Notes: generated by a model not told the origin, from the letters alone. 64,000 bases of DNA from Desulforamulus ferrireducens (GCF_002005145.1 NZ_CP019698.1:2356001-2420000); one strand, 5' to 3'; positions 47,098 through 55,508 are shown, numbered from the stretch's first letter. Translations and numbers: made by a program.

Positions 47098-48297
47098 ATC
47101 TTAAGGAGAAGAATATTATTATTCTTAATGATCATTTTTCTCGCTCTGCCACTTGGTTGTGGCTATAGTAGCGAGGAACCTGCAGAAAATACGAAACCCC
47201 AGAGTTTACCCCCACCCCCTCCACCAGAAACCATCACCATAACGGCTGTGGGCGATTTGCTAATGCACATGCCAGTGATCAATTCGGCTAAATTAGAAGA
47301 TGGATCCTATGACTTTAAACCCATTTTCTCTGAAGTAAAGAGTTTGCTAAGCAGTTCTGATCTTACTATTGCAAATCTGGAAACAAGGCTGGCAGGTAAG
47401 CAATTCGGTTATTCCGGTTACCCTATTTTTAATTGTCCCGAAGAACTGGCCGCTGATTTAAAGGCGGTGGGGGTAGATGTAATTACCACCGCTAATAACC
47501 ACAGTTTAGACCAGGGTTGGCCAGGTATCGTTAACACCCTGCACCATATAGAAGCCGCTGGCTTAAGCCATGTGGGAACCAACCGCAACCAGCAAGAAGC
47601 TGACCAGGTCTTTATGACGGAAATAAAAAACACCAAGATAGGCATTCTCAACTATACCGAAAGCACCAACGGTATCCCCCTGCCTAAGGGGAAAGAGTAT
47701 GCCGTAAACCTGATGCAGAAAGAAAAAATTTATGCAGATATTGATAAGTTAAAAGCCCAGGGAGCAGAGGTAATTATTGCCTGTCTGCATTTTGGCACGG
47801 AATATCAACGCCAACCCAATGAGATGCAAAAAAATCTGGTGGAAGAACTGTTTGTCCGGGGAGTGGATATCGTGTTTGGCAACCATGCTCACGTCATCCA
47901 ACCCATGGACTTAAGAACGGTATCCTCCAATACCCTGGAAAAACCATGCTTTGTGGTCTATTCCCTGGGAAATTTTATTTCCAACCAAACCTGGCGTTAT
48001 TCTGACTGCGGTTTAATTGTCAATGTAGTTTTGGAAAAGAAGTCAGGGCAGGTGGCGGTAAAAGCAGCGGATTATGTACCTGTTTGGGTGGATACCTACA
48101 CCCAGCAAGGGCAAAAAAAATACCGTGTGCTACCGGTACAAAAGGCTCTGGAGGATTACCAAGCCAAAACCGACCCTTTACTGGATCAAAATGATTTTAG
48201 CAAATTACAGGAGGTCTGGCAGGATACCACCTCTCTCATTTCAGAAGCCTGCCCTGTGATAACCCCCAAACAGATACCAGGGGGAAGTAAGATCTAA
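47098..48297 (+). CDS. CapA-family lipoprotein (poly-gamma-glutamate synthesis-like)
   Basis: The body is a CapA/PGA_cap metallophosphatase-like domain: ITAVGDLLMHMPVI, LTIANLETRLAG, TTANNHSLDQGWPGIVNTL, GILNYTES, VIIACLHFGTEYQ, FGNHAHVIQPM. An ATG at 47128 gives MIIFLALPLGCG, too short for a lipoprotein signal. Reading six to ten codons upstream gives LRRRILLFLMIIFLALPLGC, a complete lipobox signal, with AAGGGGGG placed correctly for an ATC codon at 47098. I therefore extend to 47098 but with reserve. CapA-like proteins act in surface polymer synthesis; the precise role here is unknown. A PPPPPP linker follows the lipobox. Confidence 0.75.
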   Translation: MLRRRILLFLMIIFLALPLGCGYSSEEPAENTKPQSLPPPPPPETITITAVGDLLMHMPVINSAKLEDGSYDFKPIFSEVKSLLSSSDLTIANLETRLAGKQFGYSGYPIFNCPEELAADLKAVGVDVITTANNHSLDQGWPGIVNTLHHIEAAGLSHVGTNRNQQEADQVFMTEIKNTKIGILNYTESTNGIPLPKGKEYAVNLMQKEKIYADIDKLKAQGAEVIIACLHFGTEYQRQPNEMQKNLVEELFVRGVDIVFGNHAHVIQPMDLRTVSSNTLEKPCFVVYSLGNFISNQTWRYSDCGLIVNVVLEKKSGQVAVKAADYVPVWVDTYTQQGQKKYRVLPVQKALEDYQAKTDPLLDQNDFSKLQEVWQDTTSLISEACPVITPKQIPGGSKI

Positions 48298-48413
48298 CCT
48301 TTGCGGTTTTGGTTTCTTGTTTTCGTAGAATTGTTCAGGGCGTAAATATTTGATATCACCCCTCTCCCTCACCTTACATATTATGGTAAGCAAAAGAGAT
48401 AGGGGTGATCCTA

Positions 48414-49811
48414 ATGGGCTTAACAGAAATTACCTTACAAAAATTACAAATGGCCAATTTACGTCTGAAAATCGCAATCATTATCATCCTCTGTGGTTCT
48501 TTGTTAATTGCTAATAAATTTTATTTTGTTCATCAAAACATATCTTCGGACGTTTTCCTACCCATCCATACTAACATAGAGTTCTTTTGTGTCTTCGTGG
48601 CTCTTTGCACCTTTACCGTAACCTGGTATTCCTATTTAAATAACTGCTCCTATTACAGTTATTTTATTGGCTTAGGCTTGTTGGCCGTGGGTTTTATTGA
48701 TTTATTTCACTTCTACTCCTACGAAGGGATGCCTAATATTTTTTCCGAATCCTGTGCCAACCGCGCCAACCTTTATCATGTCATTGGCAGGTTCCTGATG
48801 GCTGTGGTTTTTCTTACCAGTGTCTTCTTATATAAAAAAGAATGGTGTCCTCTGGGCAGGTTTAGACATTACTTCCTGGCAGCTACCTTGGCACTGGTAG
48901 CCTTTATTCTCCTCACGGTATCTCTCTACCCGGATCTGTACCCAGTGATGCAAAACGACCAAGGACTGACACAAACAAAAATTGTTTGTGAGTACATCAT
49001 TATTACCATACTGGTAACAGCTGTGGTTGGCTACCTCTGGTTATATAAGAAACATCTGGATCACCATTTGCAGCTTATTATAGCCACCTTAACAGTTTCG
49101 ATTTTTAGTGAGTTATGCTTTACTTCTCAAGGAAGTGTCTACGACACCACTTCCCTTTTGGGCCATGTTTTTCGCTTTGCCTCCTATGTCTTAATTTACA
49201 TGGCCATTTTTATGAACAACGTTAAGCGGCCTTATTTGGCTCTGGTAGCTGCCAGGGAAGAGCTGGCCCGTGCCAATGACATCTTAGAAGAGAAAGTCCG
49301 TAAGCGCACCCAGGCTTTACAGGAGGCCAATGAACGGTTATCCAAGGCAGCCACCCATGATTTTCTTACCGGGGCCATTAACCGCATGGAATTTTCCAAT
49401 CGGTTCAGTGAGATGCTGAAAAAATCGCAGGAGAGTTCCCTACACTCGGTTATTGCCTTAGACTTTGATTCCTTCAAAAAGATTAATGATACCTTTGGCC
49501 ATGCCGTAGGGGATGAATGTTTAAAAACCTTTGTTAAAGCCGCCCAAGAAGTACTGCGACCAACAGATGCGGTAGCTCGTTTCGGTGGTGACGAATTTAT
49601 GATCCTGCTACCCAATACACCCAGAGCCGGCGCTAAAGTGGCGGGAGAAAAAATTCGCGCTCGCTTAGCGGAGATTGCTAACCCTCCCTTTACCATCTCC
49701 ATGGGTATAGCGGAATGGCCAAATAACGGTGGCAAGGAAAAAGAACTTTTAGCCTACGCTGACGAAGCACTCTACCAAGCCAAAGCCAAAGGAAAAAATC
49801 GTGTGGAGTAA
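48414..49811 (+). CDS. Membrane diguanylate cyclase (MASE3-like sensor plus GGDEF)
   Basis: Start ATG 48414 follows AGGGGTGATCCTA. The first about 275 residues form seven to eight membrane helices (LKIAIIIILCGSLLIANKF, IEFFCVFVALCTFTVTW, FIGLGLLAVGFIDLFHFYSYEGM) with the MASE3 pattern FHFYSYEGMP. A short coiled coil (EELARANDILEEKVRKRTQALQEA) leads to a GGDEF domain with active site FGGDEFMILLPNT and DFDSFKKINDTFGH. The motif is intact, so it should make cyclic di-GMP from GTP. I see no RxxD inhibitory site. The signal sensed in the membrane is unknown. Confidence 0.92.
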   Translation: MGLTEITLQKLQMANLRLKIAIIIILCGSLLIANKFYFVHQNISSDVFLPIHTNIEFFCVFVALCTFTVTWYSYLNNCSYYSYFIGLGLLAVGFIDLFHFYSYEGMPNIFSESCANRANLYHVIGRFLMAVVFLTSVFLYKKEWCPLGRFRHYFLAATLALVAFILLTVSLYPDLYPVMQNDQGLTQTKIVCEYIIITILVTAVVGYLWLYKKHLDHHLQLIIATLTVSIFSELCFTSQGSVYDTTSLLGHVFRFASYVLIYMAIFMNNVKRPYLALVAAREELARANDILEEKVRKRTQALQEANERLSKAATHDFLTGAINRMEFSNRFSEMLKKSQESSLHSVIALDFDSFKKINDTFGHAVGDECLKTFVKAAQEVLRPTDAVARFGGDEFMILLPNTPRAGAKVAGEKIRARLAEIANPPFTISMGIAEWPNNGGKEKELLAYADEALYQAKAKGKNRVE

Positions 49812-49876
49812 ATTGGTAATTACGTAAGATTAGTGCTATGCTATCCATAGAAAAAGTAAGGCAGGGGGAATAACTG

Positions 49877-50695
49877 GTGGATCGTTTTAAATTAGGACTT
49901 TGCCAGCTACAAGTTACCGCGGCAAAGGAGGAAAATTTGCAAAGGGCTGCGGCAGCAGTCAAGGATGCCGCCCAACAGGGCTGCCAATTGGTGGCCTTGC
50001 CGGAAATGTTTAATTGTCCCTACGGCAATCATTATTTTGCTAAATACGCAGAGACATTTCCCCAGGGAGAAACTATTATCCGTCTTGGCCAAATGGCCAA
50101 GGAAAACTCGGTTTACCTGGTGGGGGGCTCCATTCCTGAGCTGGAGGATGATAAACTATATAATTCCTCCTTTGTTTTCAATCCTGCCGGTGAGATGATT
50201 GCGCGGCATCGTAAAATTCATTTGTTCGACATAGATATTCCATCGGCCATTACCTTTAGAGAATCAGATACCCTTTCTCCTGGTGAGGCTGTCACAAGTT
50301 TTGACACACCCTTTGGCCGGATCGGGGTGGCCATTTGTTACGATATCAGATTCCCGGAACTCATTCGCACCATGGCCTTACAGGGGATTGTTTTATTAAT
50401 TTTACCCGCTGCCTTTACCATGGTTACCGGGCCGGCCCACTGGGAATTAACCCTCCGGGCCAGGTCACTGGATAATCAGATATACGTGGCAGCGGTTTCC
50501 CCGGCCAGGGATGAGTCCGCTGACTTCGTAGCCTACGGCCATTCCCTGGTTACCTCTCCCTGGGGTGAGGTAATGGTTCAGGCCGATGAAAAACCCGGCC
50601 TAATAACAGCCAATATCGACCTAAAATTGCTGGCCAAAATAAGGGAGCAACTACCTCTGTTGAAGCATCGTCGAACAAGCGTCTATCAACTCTAG
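49877..50695 (+). CDS. Carbon-nitrogen hydrolase (nitrilase superfamily, omega-amidase-like)
   Basis: The 272-residue protein has the nitrilase triad: Glu in ALPEMFNCPYG, Lys in RHRKIHLFDIDIP, Cys in VAICYDIRFPEL. The FDIDIP and FRESDTLSPGE segments match omega-amidase/Nit2-like members, which hydrolyse alpha-keto acid monoamides or deaminated glutathione. The start is GTG 49877 with GGGGGAATAACTG upstream. It is followed 30 bases later by the cell-wall amidase gene but no functional link is evident. Confidence 0.9.
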   Translation: MDRFKLGLCQLQVTAAKEENLQRAAAAVKDAAQQGCQLVALPEMFNCPYGNHYFAKYAETFPQGETIIRLGQMAKENSVYLVGGSIPELEDDKLYNSSFVFNPAGEMIARHRKIHLFDIDIPSAITFRESDTLSPGEAVTSFDTPFGRIGVAICYDIRFPELIRTMALQGIVLLILPAAFTMVTGPAHWELTLRARSLDNQIYVAAVSPARDESADFVAYGHSLVTSPWGEVMVQADEKPGLITANIDLKLLAKIREQLPLLKHRRTSVYQL

Positions 50696-50725
50696 ATCAT
50701 TTCTAGATGAAAGGAGGTTTGCACA

Positions 50726-51472
50726 GTGGCTAGAAAAATCCTGGTACTGGACCCGGGCCATGGGGGTAGAGATCCTGGTGCCATTGGCCACGGTCTATTG
50801 GAAAAGGATATTACACTGAAGTTAGCCCAAATAATCGCCAATGGGTTAGCTAATTATGATGTTACTGTCCGGCTAACCCGGGAGGGGGATATTTTCCTTT
50901 CCTTAGATGACAGGGCTGCCTTTGCTAATAAACTGGGGGCAGACTATTTCCTTTCCATTCACGTCAATGCCGGCGGTGGCACCGGTTTTGAAAGTTTTAT
51001 CTATAACGGCCCCATAAGTTCAAATACCAGCAGCCTGCGCAGCATAATTCATCAAAACATAGTCAAATTTCTTAAAGGTTTGGGTATTGCGGACAGAGGC
51101 GAAAAAAGAGCCAATTTTGCTGTACTAAGGGAAACAACCATGCCTGCTTGTCTCCTGGAAATACTATTTATTGACTCAGAGAAGGATGCCATTTATCTCA
51201 AGGATACTGCTTTTATGAAAGGTATTGGCGATGCCATCATCGCCGGGGTGGTGCAAAGCTTAAAACTACCAGCCAAAACAAGCCCAACACCAACTCCAAC
51301 GCCAAAACCAACCCAACCACCCACACCGATATGGAATCCCCAAGCAGAGGTGCAAAAACTAATAGATGCGGGTATTATAGTAAATGATCACCCTGCAGAT
51401 GCACCAGTAACCTGGGGAGAATTTGCAACCGTTTTAAACAGAATATTAAATAAAATGAAACAAGAATCCTAA
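50726..51472 (+). CDS. N-acetylmuramoyl-L-alanine amidase (Amidase_3, CwlC-like)
   Basis: The 248-residue protein opens with LVLDPGHGGRDPGAIG (zinc His), the Glu in LLEKDITLKLA, a His in FLSIHVNAGGG and a catalytic Glu in CLLEILFIDSE. It has no signal peptide. A Pro/Thr linker (TSPTPTPTPKPTQPPTPIW) leads to a short C-terminal helical piece (AEVQKLIDAGIIVNDHPADAPVTWGEFATVL) like half an SLH repeat. Signal-less amidases of this type act in mother-cell lysis at the end of sporulation or in phage. Start GTG 50726 follows AAGGAGGTTTGCACA. Confidence 0.9.
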   Translation: MARKILVLDPGHGGRDPGAIGHGLLEKDITLKLAQIIANGLANYDVTVRLTREGDIFLSLDDRAAFANKLGADYFLSIHVNAGGGTGFESFIYNGPISSNTSSLRSIIHQNIVKFLKGLGIADRGEKRANFAVLRETTMPACLLEILFIDSEKDAIYLKDTAFMKGIGDAIIAGVVQSLKLPAKTSPTPTPTPKPTQPPTPIWNPQAEVQKLIDAGIIVNDHPADAPVTWGEFATVLNRILNKMKQES

Positions 51473-51531
51473 CCACCTTAATAGAGATGTTTTTGTAGAA
51501 CAGAAGTGTTATAATATTCCTGGTGATTATA

Positions 51532-52431
51532 ATGAATATAACTACACTACAAACCTTTATTGCTGTGGCAGAGAAGAAAAACCTTTCCCTGGCAGCTCAG
51601 GAAATTCACATTACGCAACCTGCCATTAGCAAGCAATTAAGTGTTTTAGAAGACCATTTTGGTACCCCTCTGGTGGAGCGGCGGGGGCGCGGTGTCAAGT
51701 TGACCCCGGCAGGTGAAATTTTTTACCGTCATGCCAAGGAAGTATTGGAACTACTAAACCGGGCTGATCGAGAAATCCGCCAAATGTCCGGTGAAATTAG
51801 AGGTCGCCTGGTGATTTGGGCCAGTACCATTCCAGGCCATTATATATTGCCACCCATTATTGGGTCCTTTAAAAGGGAGTATCCTGATGTACAGACAGTC
51901 TTGCAGATTGGCGACTCCAAAGAGGCCATCCGTAAATTATTAGAAGAATCCGCCCATCTGGCGGCCGTGGGTATGTTGCCCAATAATAAACGTATTGAGG
52001 GTGTCAAGTTCTTCTCAGACGAACTGGTGGTAATTGTTCCGCCCAACCATCCCTTTGCCCAGGCCAAGGAAATATCCTTGGATAAACTGGCGAAGGAACA
52101 ATTAGTCTGGCGCGAGATGGGCTCTGGCACCAGGTCGGTGGTAGAGGCATATTTGGCCAGAGGAGGCCTAACAGCTGATAAGCTAAACATTGCCCTGGAG
52201 CTTGGCAGTACCGGTGCCATTGTTACTGCCGTGGAAGCCGGGGCAGGGGTTTCTGTGGTTTCCCGCTGGGCGGTGTTAAAAGAGTTAGCCCTGGGTAAAA
52301 TTGTTACCATAAAAATAAAGGATGTACCAATGGAGAGAGATCTTTATTTGGTCTACCCCCGACGGAAAAACAAAAGTCCTATAGTAGAAGCATTTATCAA
52401 TTACGCTTTAAGACAAAGTCCCCTTGCCTAA
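51532..52431 (+). CDS. LysR-family transcriptional regulator (CysL-like)
   Basis: Started at ATG 51532 (GGTGATTATA upstream), the 299-residue protein has the N-terminal wHTH (TLQTFIAVAEKKNLSLAAQEIHITQPAISKQLSVLEDHFG) and a C-terminal substrate-binding domain (IPGHYILPPIIGSFKREYPDVQ, DELVVIVPPNHPFAQ, GSGTRSVVEAYLARGG). The closest groups are sulfur-assimilation regulators such as CysL/YwfK. Its target is unknown; the neighbouring genes are NifU-type and converge on it. It ends in a bidirectional terminator shared with the NifU gene. Confidence 0.9.
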   Translation: MNITTLQTFIAVAEKKNLSLAAQEIHITQPAISKQLSVLEDHFGTPLVERRGRGVKLTPAGEIFYRHAKEVLELLNRADREIRQMSGEIRGRLVIWASTIPGHYILPPIIGSFKREYPDVQTVLQIGDSKEAIRKLLEESAHLAAVGMLPNNKRIEGVKFFSDELVVIVPPNHPFAQAKEISLDKLAKEQLVWREMGSGTRSVVEAYLARGGLTADKLNIALELGSTGAIVTAVEAGAGVSVVSRWAVLKELALGKIVTIKIKDVPMERDLYLVYPRRKNKSPIVEAFINYALRQSPLA

Positions 52432-52444
52432 GCAAGGGGGCTTT
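52416..52444. terminator. Bidirectional terminator between LysR and NifU-type genes
   Basis: AAAGTCCCCTTGC...GCAAGGGGGCTTT stem with T-rich ends. The stem overlaps the last codons of the LysR gene. Confidence 0.85.
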
Positions 52445-52447
52445 GTT

Positions 52448-52672
52448 TTATACTGAAACAACTTCTTTTACTTCTGGAACCGCCTGCTTGAGCGACCGCT
52501 CAATCCCATTTTTCAGGGTATAGGTAGCACCGGGTCAACCACCACAGGCACCCTTTAGTTTAACCTTGACAACACCGGATGTTTCATCAACATCTACCAG
52601 TTCAACATCGCCACCATCTCTTTGCAAAAAGGGACGAACTTGATCCAAAGCCGCTTGTACTTGCTCACGCAT
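52448..52672 (-). CDS. NifU C-terminal-type protein with in-frame TGA in the CxxC position (probable selenoprotein)
   Basis: Starting at ATG 52672 (AAGGGGGTGAAAAAA upstream) a 74-residue NifU-domain protein can be read through one TGA at codon 46 (52535-52537): VKLKGACGG-(TGA)[16 protein letters not shown]. The neighbour at 52808-53032, about 80 percent identical by eye, has [18 protein letters not shown], so TGA replaces the second Cys of the iron-sulfur binding CxxC. All else is intact: the start, length and stop. A hairpin TTGAGC-GGTC-GCTCAA begins 31 bases after the TGA, absent in the neighbour. CxxU with a following SECIS-like stem is the form expected of a selenocysteine protein. The alternative is a simple nonsense mutation. 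Confidence 0.75.
52488..52503 (-). promoter_or_regulatory. Putative SECIS hairpin
   Basis: UUGAGC-GGUC-GCUCAA, a perfect 6-bp stem with loop GGUC, with the apical loop 38 bases after the TGA codon, at the edge of the bacterial SECIS range. The GGU apex resembles the SelB recognition loop. In the Cys-containing neighbour the same codons (ATCGAGCGTACATTGAAA) do not fold. Confidence 0.6.
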
Positions 52673-52752
52673 TTTTTTCACCCCCTTCTCAAAAACCATA
52701 ATCTAAATATCCCCCAATGATAATTAATTTAGTACAGCAACACCTGGTAAAA

Positions 52753-52792
52753 TAAAAAACCGCAGGATCATGCAAAAATGCATTCCCGCAGT
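52753..52792 (-). terminator. Terminator of the NifU-type gene with Cys
   Basis: ACTGCGGGAATGCATTTTTG...CTGCGGT stem-loop on the minus strand followed by a T tract. It separates the two NifU-type genes. Confidence 0.8.
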
Positions 52793-52807
52793 TAATTAAT
52801 TATAGAA

Positions 52808-53032
52808 TTACTCTACGCGTACTACCTCTTTAACTTCCGGTACATGCTGTTTCAATGTACGCTCGATGCCGTTCTTTAAGGTGTAAAGTGCTCCCGGGCA
52901 GCTGCCACAGGCTCCTCTTAGCTTAACCTTAACAACACCGTTTTCATCCACATCTACAAATTCTACGTCGCCACCGTCTCTTTGCAGAAAGGGACGGACT
53001 TGTTCTAACACTTGGATTACTTTTTCTCTCAC
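52808..53032 (-). CDS. NifU C-terminal-domain protein (iron-sulfur scaffold type)
   Basis: The 74-residue protein [41 protein letters not shown] is a stand-alone NifU C-terminal (Nfu) domain with CxxC at residues 43-46. These bind a 4Fe-4S cluster bridged across a dimer and pass it to target proteins. It is preceded by AGGAGGTCAAGTCAAGTG and followed by its own terminator. It is the paralogue of the TGA-containing gene next to it; the pair probably arose by tandem duplication. Confidence 0.9.
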   Translation of the reverse strand: MREKVIQVLEQVRPFLQRDGGDVEFVDVDENGVVKVKLRGACGSCPGALYTLKNGIERTLKQHVPEVKEVVRVE

Positions 53033-53142
53033 TTGACTTGACCTCCTTTGCTAATTTTTCTCTCAAAAACATAAATTTATTGTAAACCATTTCAAGACAG
53101 CAAACAAGGCATTATTTACCATATTGTTATCTAAAATTAAAG

Positions 53143-53175
53143 CAAAAACACCGGAAACTATCCAACTCCGGTGTT
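53143..53175 (-). terminator. Terminator of the sigma/anti-sigma operon
   Basis: AACACCGGAG...TTCCGGTGTT stem then TTTTGC on the minus strand, between the anti-sigma gene and the NifU gene. Confidence 0.8.
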
Positions 53176-53185
53176 AAAAAACTTC

Positions 53186-54247
53186 TTATTGCAAATGGAT
53201 GTTAATCAAGCAGTAGTTAGCACGCTCTTCCAGTAGTTTCATTACCTCTATTTGTTTTAACAGTGCCTGATTCACTTCTTTTAGTTGATTCTCCCATTCC
53301 TGGTTGGTCTCATTGGTTAGTTTACTTTGGAGTAGTACCTCTTGTTCAGCTTTGAGACGTTCCAGTTCTGCCTTAGCTGTCTGGTGCTGTACACTCAAGT
53401 CCTTTTCTGTGGGCAGATAGGAGATTACACTGCCTAATTTTTTTAATGCACCAATAACCTGCTCGTAATTTTGCCGGGAAATTTTTATGCCAACGAGGCC
53501 GCTATCCTGGGTACCTGAATAGGGTTGGTAGATAGTCCCCCCATTAGCCTGGGTTAGGGAATCTATGGCTTTAAGTGTATCCTCGATACCCGCCACATCC
53601 AACTTGATAGTAGCACTAACCGCCGCCAGACCCTCACTGGGCTGAGGAACATAACTTTCTTCCTGTTTGGTTGTCGCTTGATTAATTACAGGAGTAGAGA
53701 TACTCTCCTGCTGGGCCGGTTGTTTTGCTTGAGAATTAGGTACAGCCCCGGAGCTACTTCCCGGTTCATTTGACTGACTCTCAGGGGAAGGCTGCTGTTC
53801 ATTTATCTCAGTATTTTCCTGGCCCTCTTGCGGTTCATGAACGACAATTACTTCGGGAGATTGTTGATCAAGGGGAGGGAAATTACCCTCTTTTTCCCAC
53901 AGGGAGGTTATACCTATGGCCATGACCATGACAGCCGCCACAGCTGCTGCGCGATACCAAGAACTCTTAGCAATACCTGTAATGCGATCAAAGAAATTAG
54001 TCTTTTTAGTACTACCCTGAGGAGTAGACAATTGATCCAGCTTCTCCATCAGACCAGCTCTAAAATCAACCGGGGGAGCAACTAAGGGGAGTTCCTTAAG
54101 CATACCAATGCAAGCCCTGAGTTCTTCTAACTCAGCACTGCATCTAGGGCAGCAGGCTACATGTACCCGAACGGCCTCCAGTTCTTCGGCAGTAACTGCC
54201 CCGTCCAGATATGGAGATAACAATTCCATAATATCCTGGCAACGCAC
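53186..54247 (-). CDS. Membrane anti-sigma factor with DUF4349-like extracytoplasmic domain
   Basis: The 353-residue protein starts at GTG 54247 (GGGAGGGATGTTCC upstream). The first 45 residues are a zinc anti-sigma domain (CQDIMELLSPYLDGAV ... HVACCPRC, HxxxCxxC). A single membrane helix is at about 93-115 (WYRAAAVAAVMVMAIGITSLW). A Gln/Ser/Pro/Glu-rich linker leads to a DUF4349 domain (AAVSATIKLDVAGIEDTLKAID ... RLKAEQEVLL coiled coil). It should hold the ECF sigma factor encoded upstream and release it on an envelope signal. It is translated directly after that gene, with 17 bases between. Confidence 0.9.
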   Translation of the reverse strand: MRCQDIMELLSPYLDGAVTAEELEAVRVHVACCPRCSAELEELRACIGMLKELPLVAPPVDFRAGLMEKLDQLSTPQGSTKKTNFFDRITGIAKSSWYRAAAVAAVMVMAIGITSLWEKEGNFPPLDQQSPEVIVVHEPQEGQENTEINEQQPSPESQSNEPGSSSGAVPNSQAKQPAQQESISTPVINQATTKQEESYVPQPSEGLAAVSATIKLDVAGIEDTLKAIDSLTQANGGTIYQPYSGTQDSGLVGIKISRQNYEQVIGALKKLGSVISYLPTEKDLSVQHQTAKAELERLKAEQEVLLQSKLTNETNQEWENQLKEVNQALLKQIEVMKLLEERANYCLINIHLQ

Positions 54248-54264
54248 GGAACATCCCTCCCGCC

Positions 54265-54864
54265 TTACTTTGCTAGACGTTCGCGAGGAGATAGAAGTTC
54301 CATCTGTTTACTGATTTTCTCCTTTAATGCTTGTCTAGCGCGGCTTAAACGAGATTTCACAGTACCCAGGGAACACCCTAAAATCTCAGCAATTTCCTCG
54401 TAGGCCAGCTCCTGAATCTCCCGCATAACCAGAATGGTACGGTAATCATCAGAAAGGCTATCCAGACATTGCTGAATCATCGCTTGTGTTTCACTACGGT
54501 CCAGCATTTCCTCCGGACCCGGTGCTGTGCTTCTTATCTCATATGTATAGTTATTGCCCTCACCATTATTATCATCAAGGGAAACCGTTGGCCTTCTTTG
54601 CCTTTTACGTAATTCATCCCGGCACACATTAACAGTAATGTGATAAATCCAGGTACTAAAACTTGAGTCCCCTCGAAAATTAGGCAAAGCTTGATATATT
54701 TTGATGAAAGCGTCCTGCGCTAGATCAGCAGCATCGGCGTGATTGCCCATTAAGCGATAGGCTATGGTATAAACCTTTTGTTCATATAACTGGACCAGAT
54801 GTTCAAAGGCTTCCCTATCACCTTTTTTACTTCGTTCCACTAACAACTGATCTTCCAGGGGCAA
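54265..54864 (-). CDS. ECF RNA polymerase sigma factor (SigW/RpoE-like)
   Basis: The 199-residue protein has sigma region 2 (VYTIAYRLMGNHADAADLAQDAFIKIYQAL, FSTWIYHITVNVCRDELRKR) and region 4 (DYRTILVMREIQELAYEEIAEILGCSLGTVKSRLSRARQALKE). It begins at TTG 54864 after GAGGAGGGGGACCC. Together with the anti-sigma gene it forms a classic pair. No -35 AAC motif of its own promoter was found with certainty upstream, so autoregulation is not shown. Confidence 0.93.
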   Translation of the reverse strand: MPLEDQLLVERSKKGDREAFEHLVQLYEQKVYTIAYRLMGNHADAADLAQDAFIKIYQALPNFRGDSSFSTWIYHITVNVCRDELRKRQRRPTVSLDDNNGEGNNYTYEIRSTAPGPEEMLDRSETQAMIQQCLDSLSDDYRTILVMREIQELAYEEIAEILGCSLGTVKSRLSRARQALKEKISKQMELLSPRERLAK

Positions 54865-55191
54865 GGGTCCCCCTCCTCTACCAGTTTTTACTATCAGGGT
54901 ATTTTATATAAGGTAAATTGTTGACAATTAGTTAACAAAACTAAAAACCCTATGCTGAGTAAATGTTCTACATCTGACAATAGAATCCTTTAGCTAATTA
55001 AACCCATGTCTGGTATCCATCCCCACGACAAGAAATACCTATTCACATTTATGACAGAGTAACATCTTCTTTTGTAACAAAAAAAATGATTTTAGACAAT
55101 TCTTTCCGAACAATTCTTAGAAAAAATTTTTGGTTTAACACTTGAAAGTTCCTTTGTGTTTGCGTATAATAAACAAGCAGTCAAAATTCAG
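54865..55191. other. A/T-rich intergenic region between sigma gene and tRNA
   Basis: No gene is supported. It contains the promoter before the tRNA-Leu relic (55142-55170). GTTGACAATTAGTTAAC near 54919-54936 could be part of a sigma gene promoter on the minus strand; I could not assign it. Confidence 0.5.
55142..55170 (+). promoter_or_regulatory. Sigma-A type promoter of the tRNA-Leu locus
   Basis: TTGAAA at 55142-55147, 17-base spacer, TATAAT at 55165-55170; the tRNA relic begins 22 bases downstream. It probably still drives the intact tRNA-Leu at 55375. Confidence 0.8.
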
Positions 55192-55243
55192 GCCGAAGTG
55201 GCGGAACTGGCAGACGCACTGGACTCAAAATCCAATGCGTGAA
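55192..55243 (+). pseudogene. tRNA-Leu(CAA) 5' fragment
   Basis: GCCGAAGTGGCGG...GACGC... then CTCAAAA between TGGA/TCCA arms: an acceptor 5' strand, D arm and anticodon arm (CAA) resemble the intact tRNA at 55375 over its first half. After 55243 no variable arm, T arm or acceptor 3' strand is found before the next tRNA. It is a truncated copy, probably from recombination or a past integration at the tRNA. Confidence 0.7.
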
Positions 55244-55374
55244 GGTTTTTCGTATAAGCTGTAAACCTTGATAAATCTGGGTTTCAGCGAATATGATAAG
55301 TGAATATCCCTCCACAGCATCCCTCCAATTTCCTCGGGTGTGTAAGTGGTCGGATAAAACTAAATAGTTAACGT

Positions 55375-55461
55375 GCCGATGTGGCGGAACTGGCAGACGC
55401 CCACGACTCAAAATCGTGTTCCCGGAAGGGAGTGTGGGTTCGACTCCCACCATCGGCACCA
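55375..55461 (+). tRNA. tRNA-Leu(CAA), CCA encoded
   Basis: GCCGATG acceptor pairs with CATCGGC; D arm GGCGG...GGCAGACGC; anticodon loop CTCAAAA with stem CACGA/TCGTG gives CAA; a long variable arm (TTCCCGGAAGGGAGT) and T arm GTGGGTTCGACTCCCAC follow. ACCA at the end is encoded. It neighbours the integrase gene and serves as the probable attachment site. Confidence 0.95.
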
Positions 55462-55508
55462 ATTAAAAGACAGCGTTGGTCCCCTTGTGTAAGGGGATTT
55501 GATTTTTT

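Noticed and set aside
52448-52672. NifU-type gene dismissed as an ordinary nonsense pseudogene
   Set aside because: Position of the TGA exactly at a Cys, intact remainder and a copy-specific hairpin favour recoding; kept as a hypothesis, with a nonsense change as the alternative.
55243-55374. Group I intron in the first tRNA-Leu
   Set aside because: The interruption is after the anticodon arm and the second half of that tRNA is not found downstream; the following tRNA is complete by itself.
55181-55462. Leftward 93-codon frame across the tRNA region
   Set aside because: It is the complement of two tRNA-Leu sequences; the translated strings mirror tRNA arms and there is no ribosome site.
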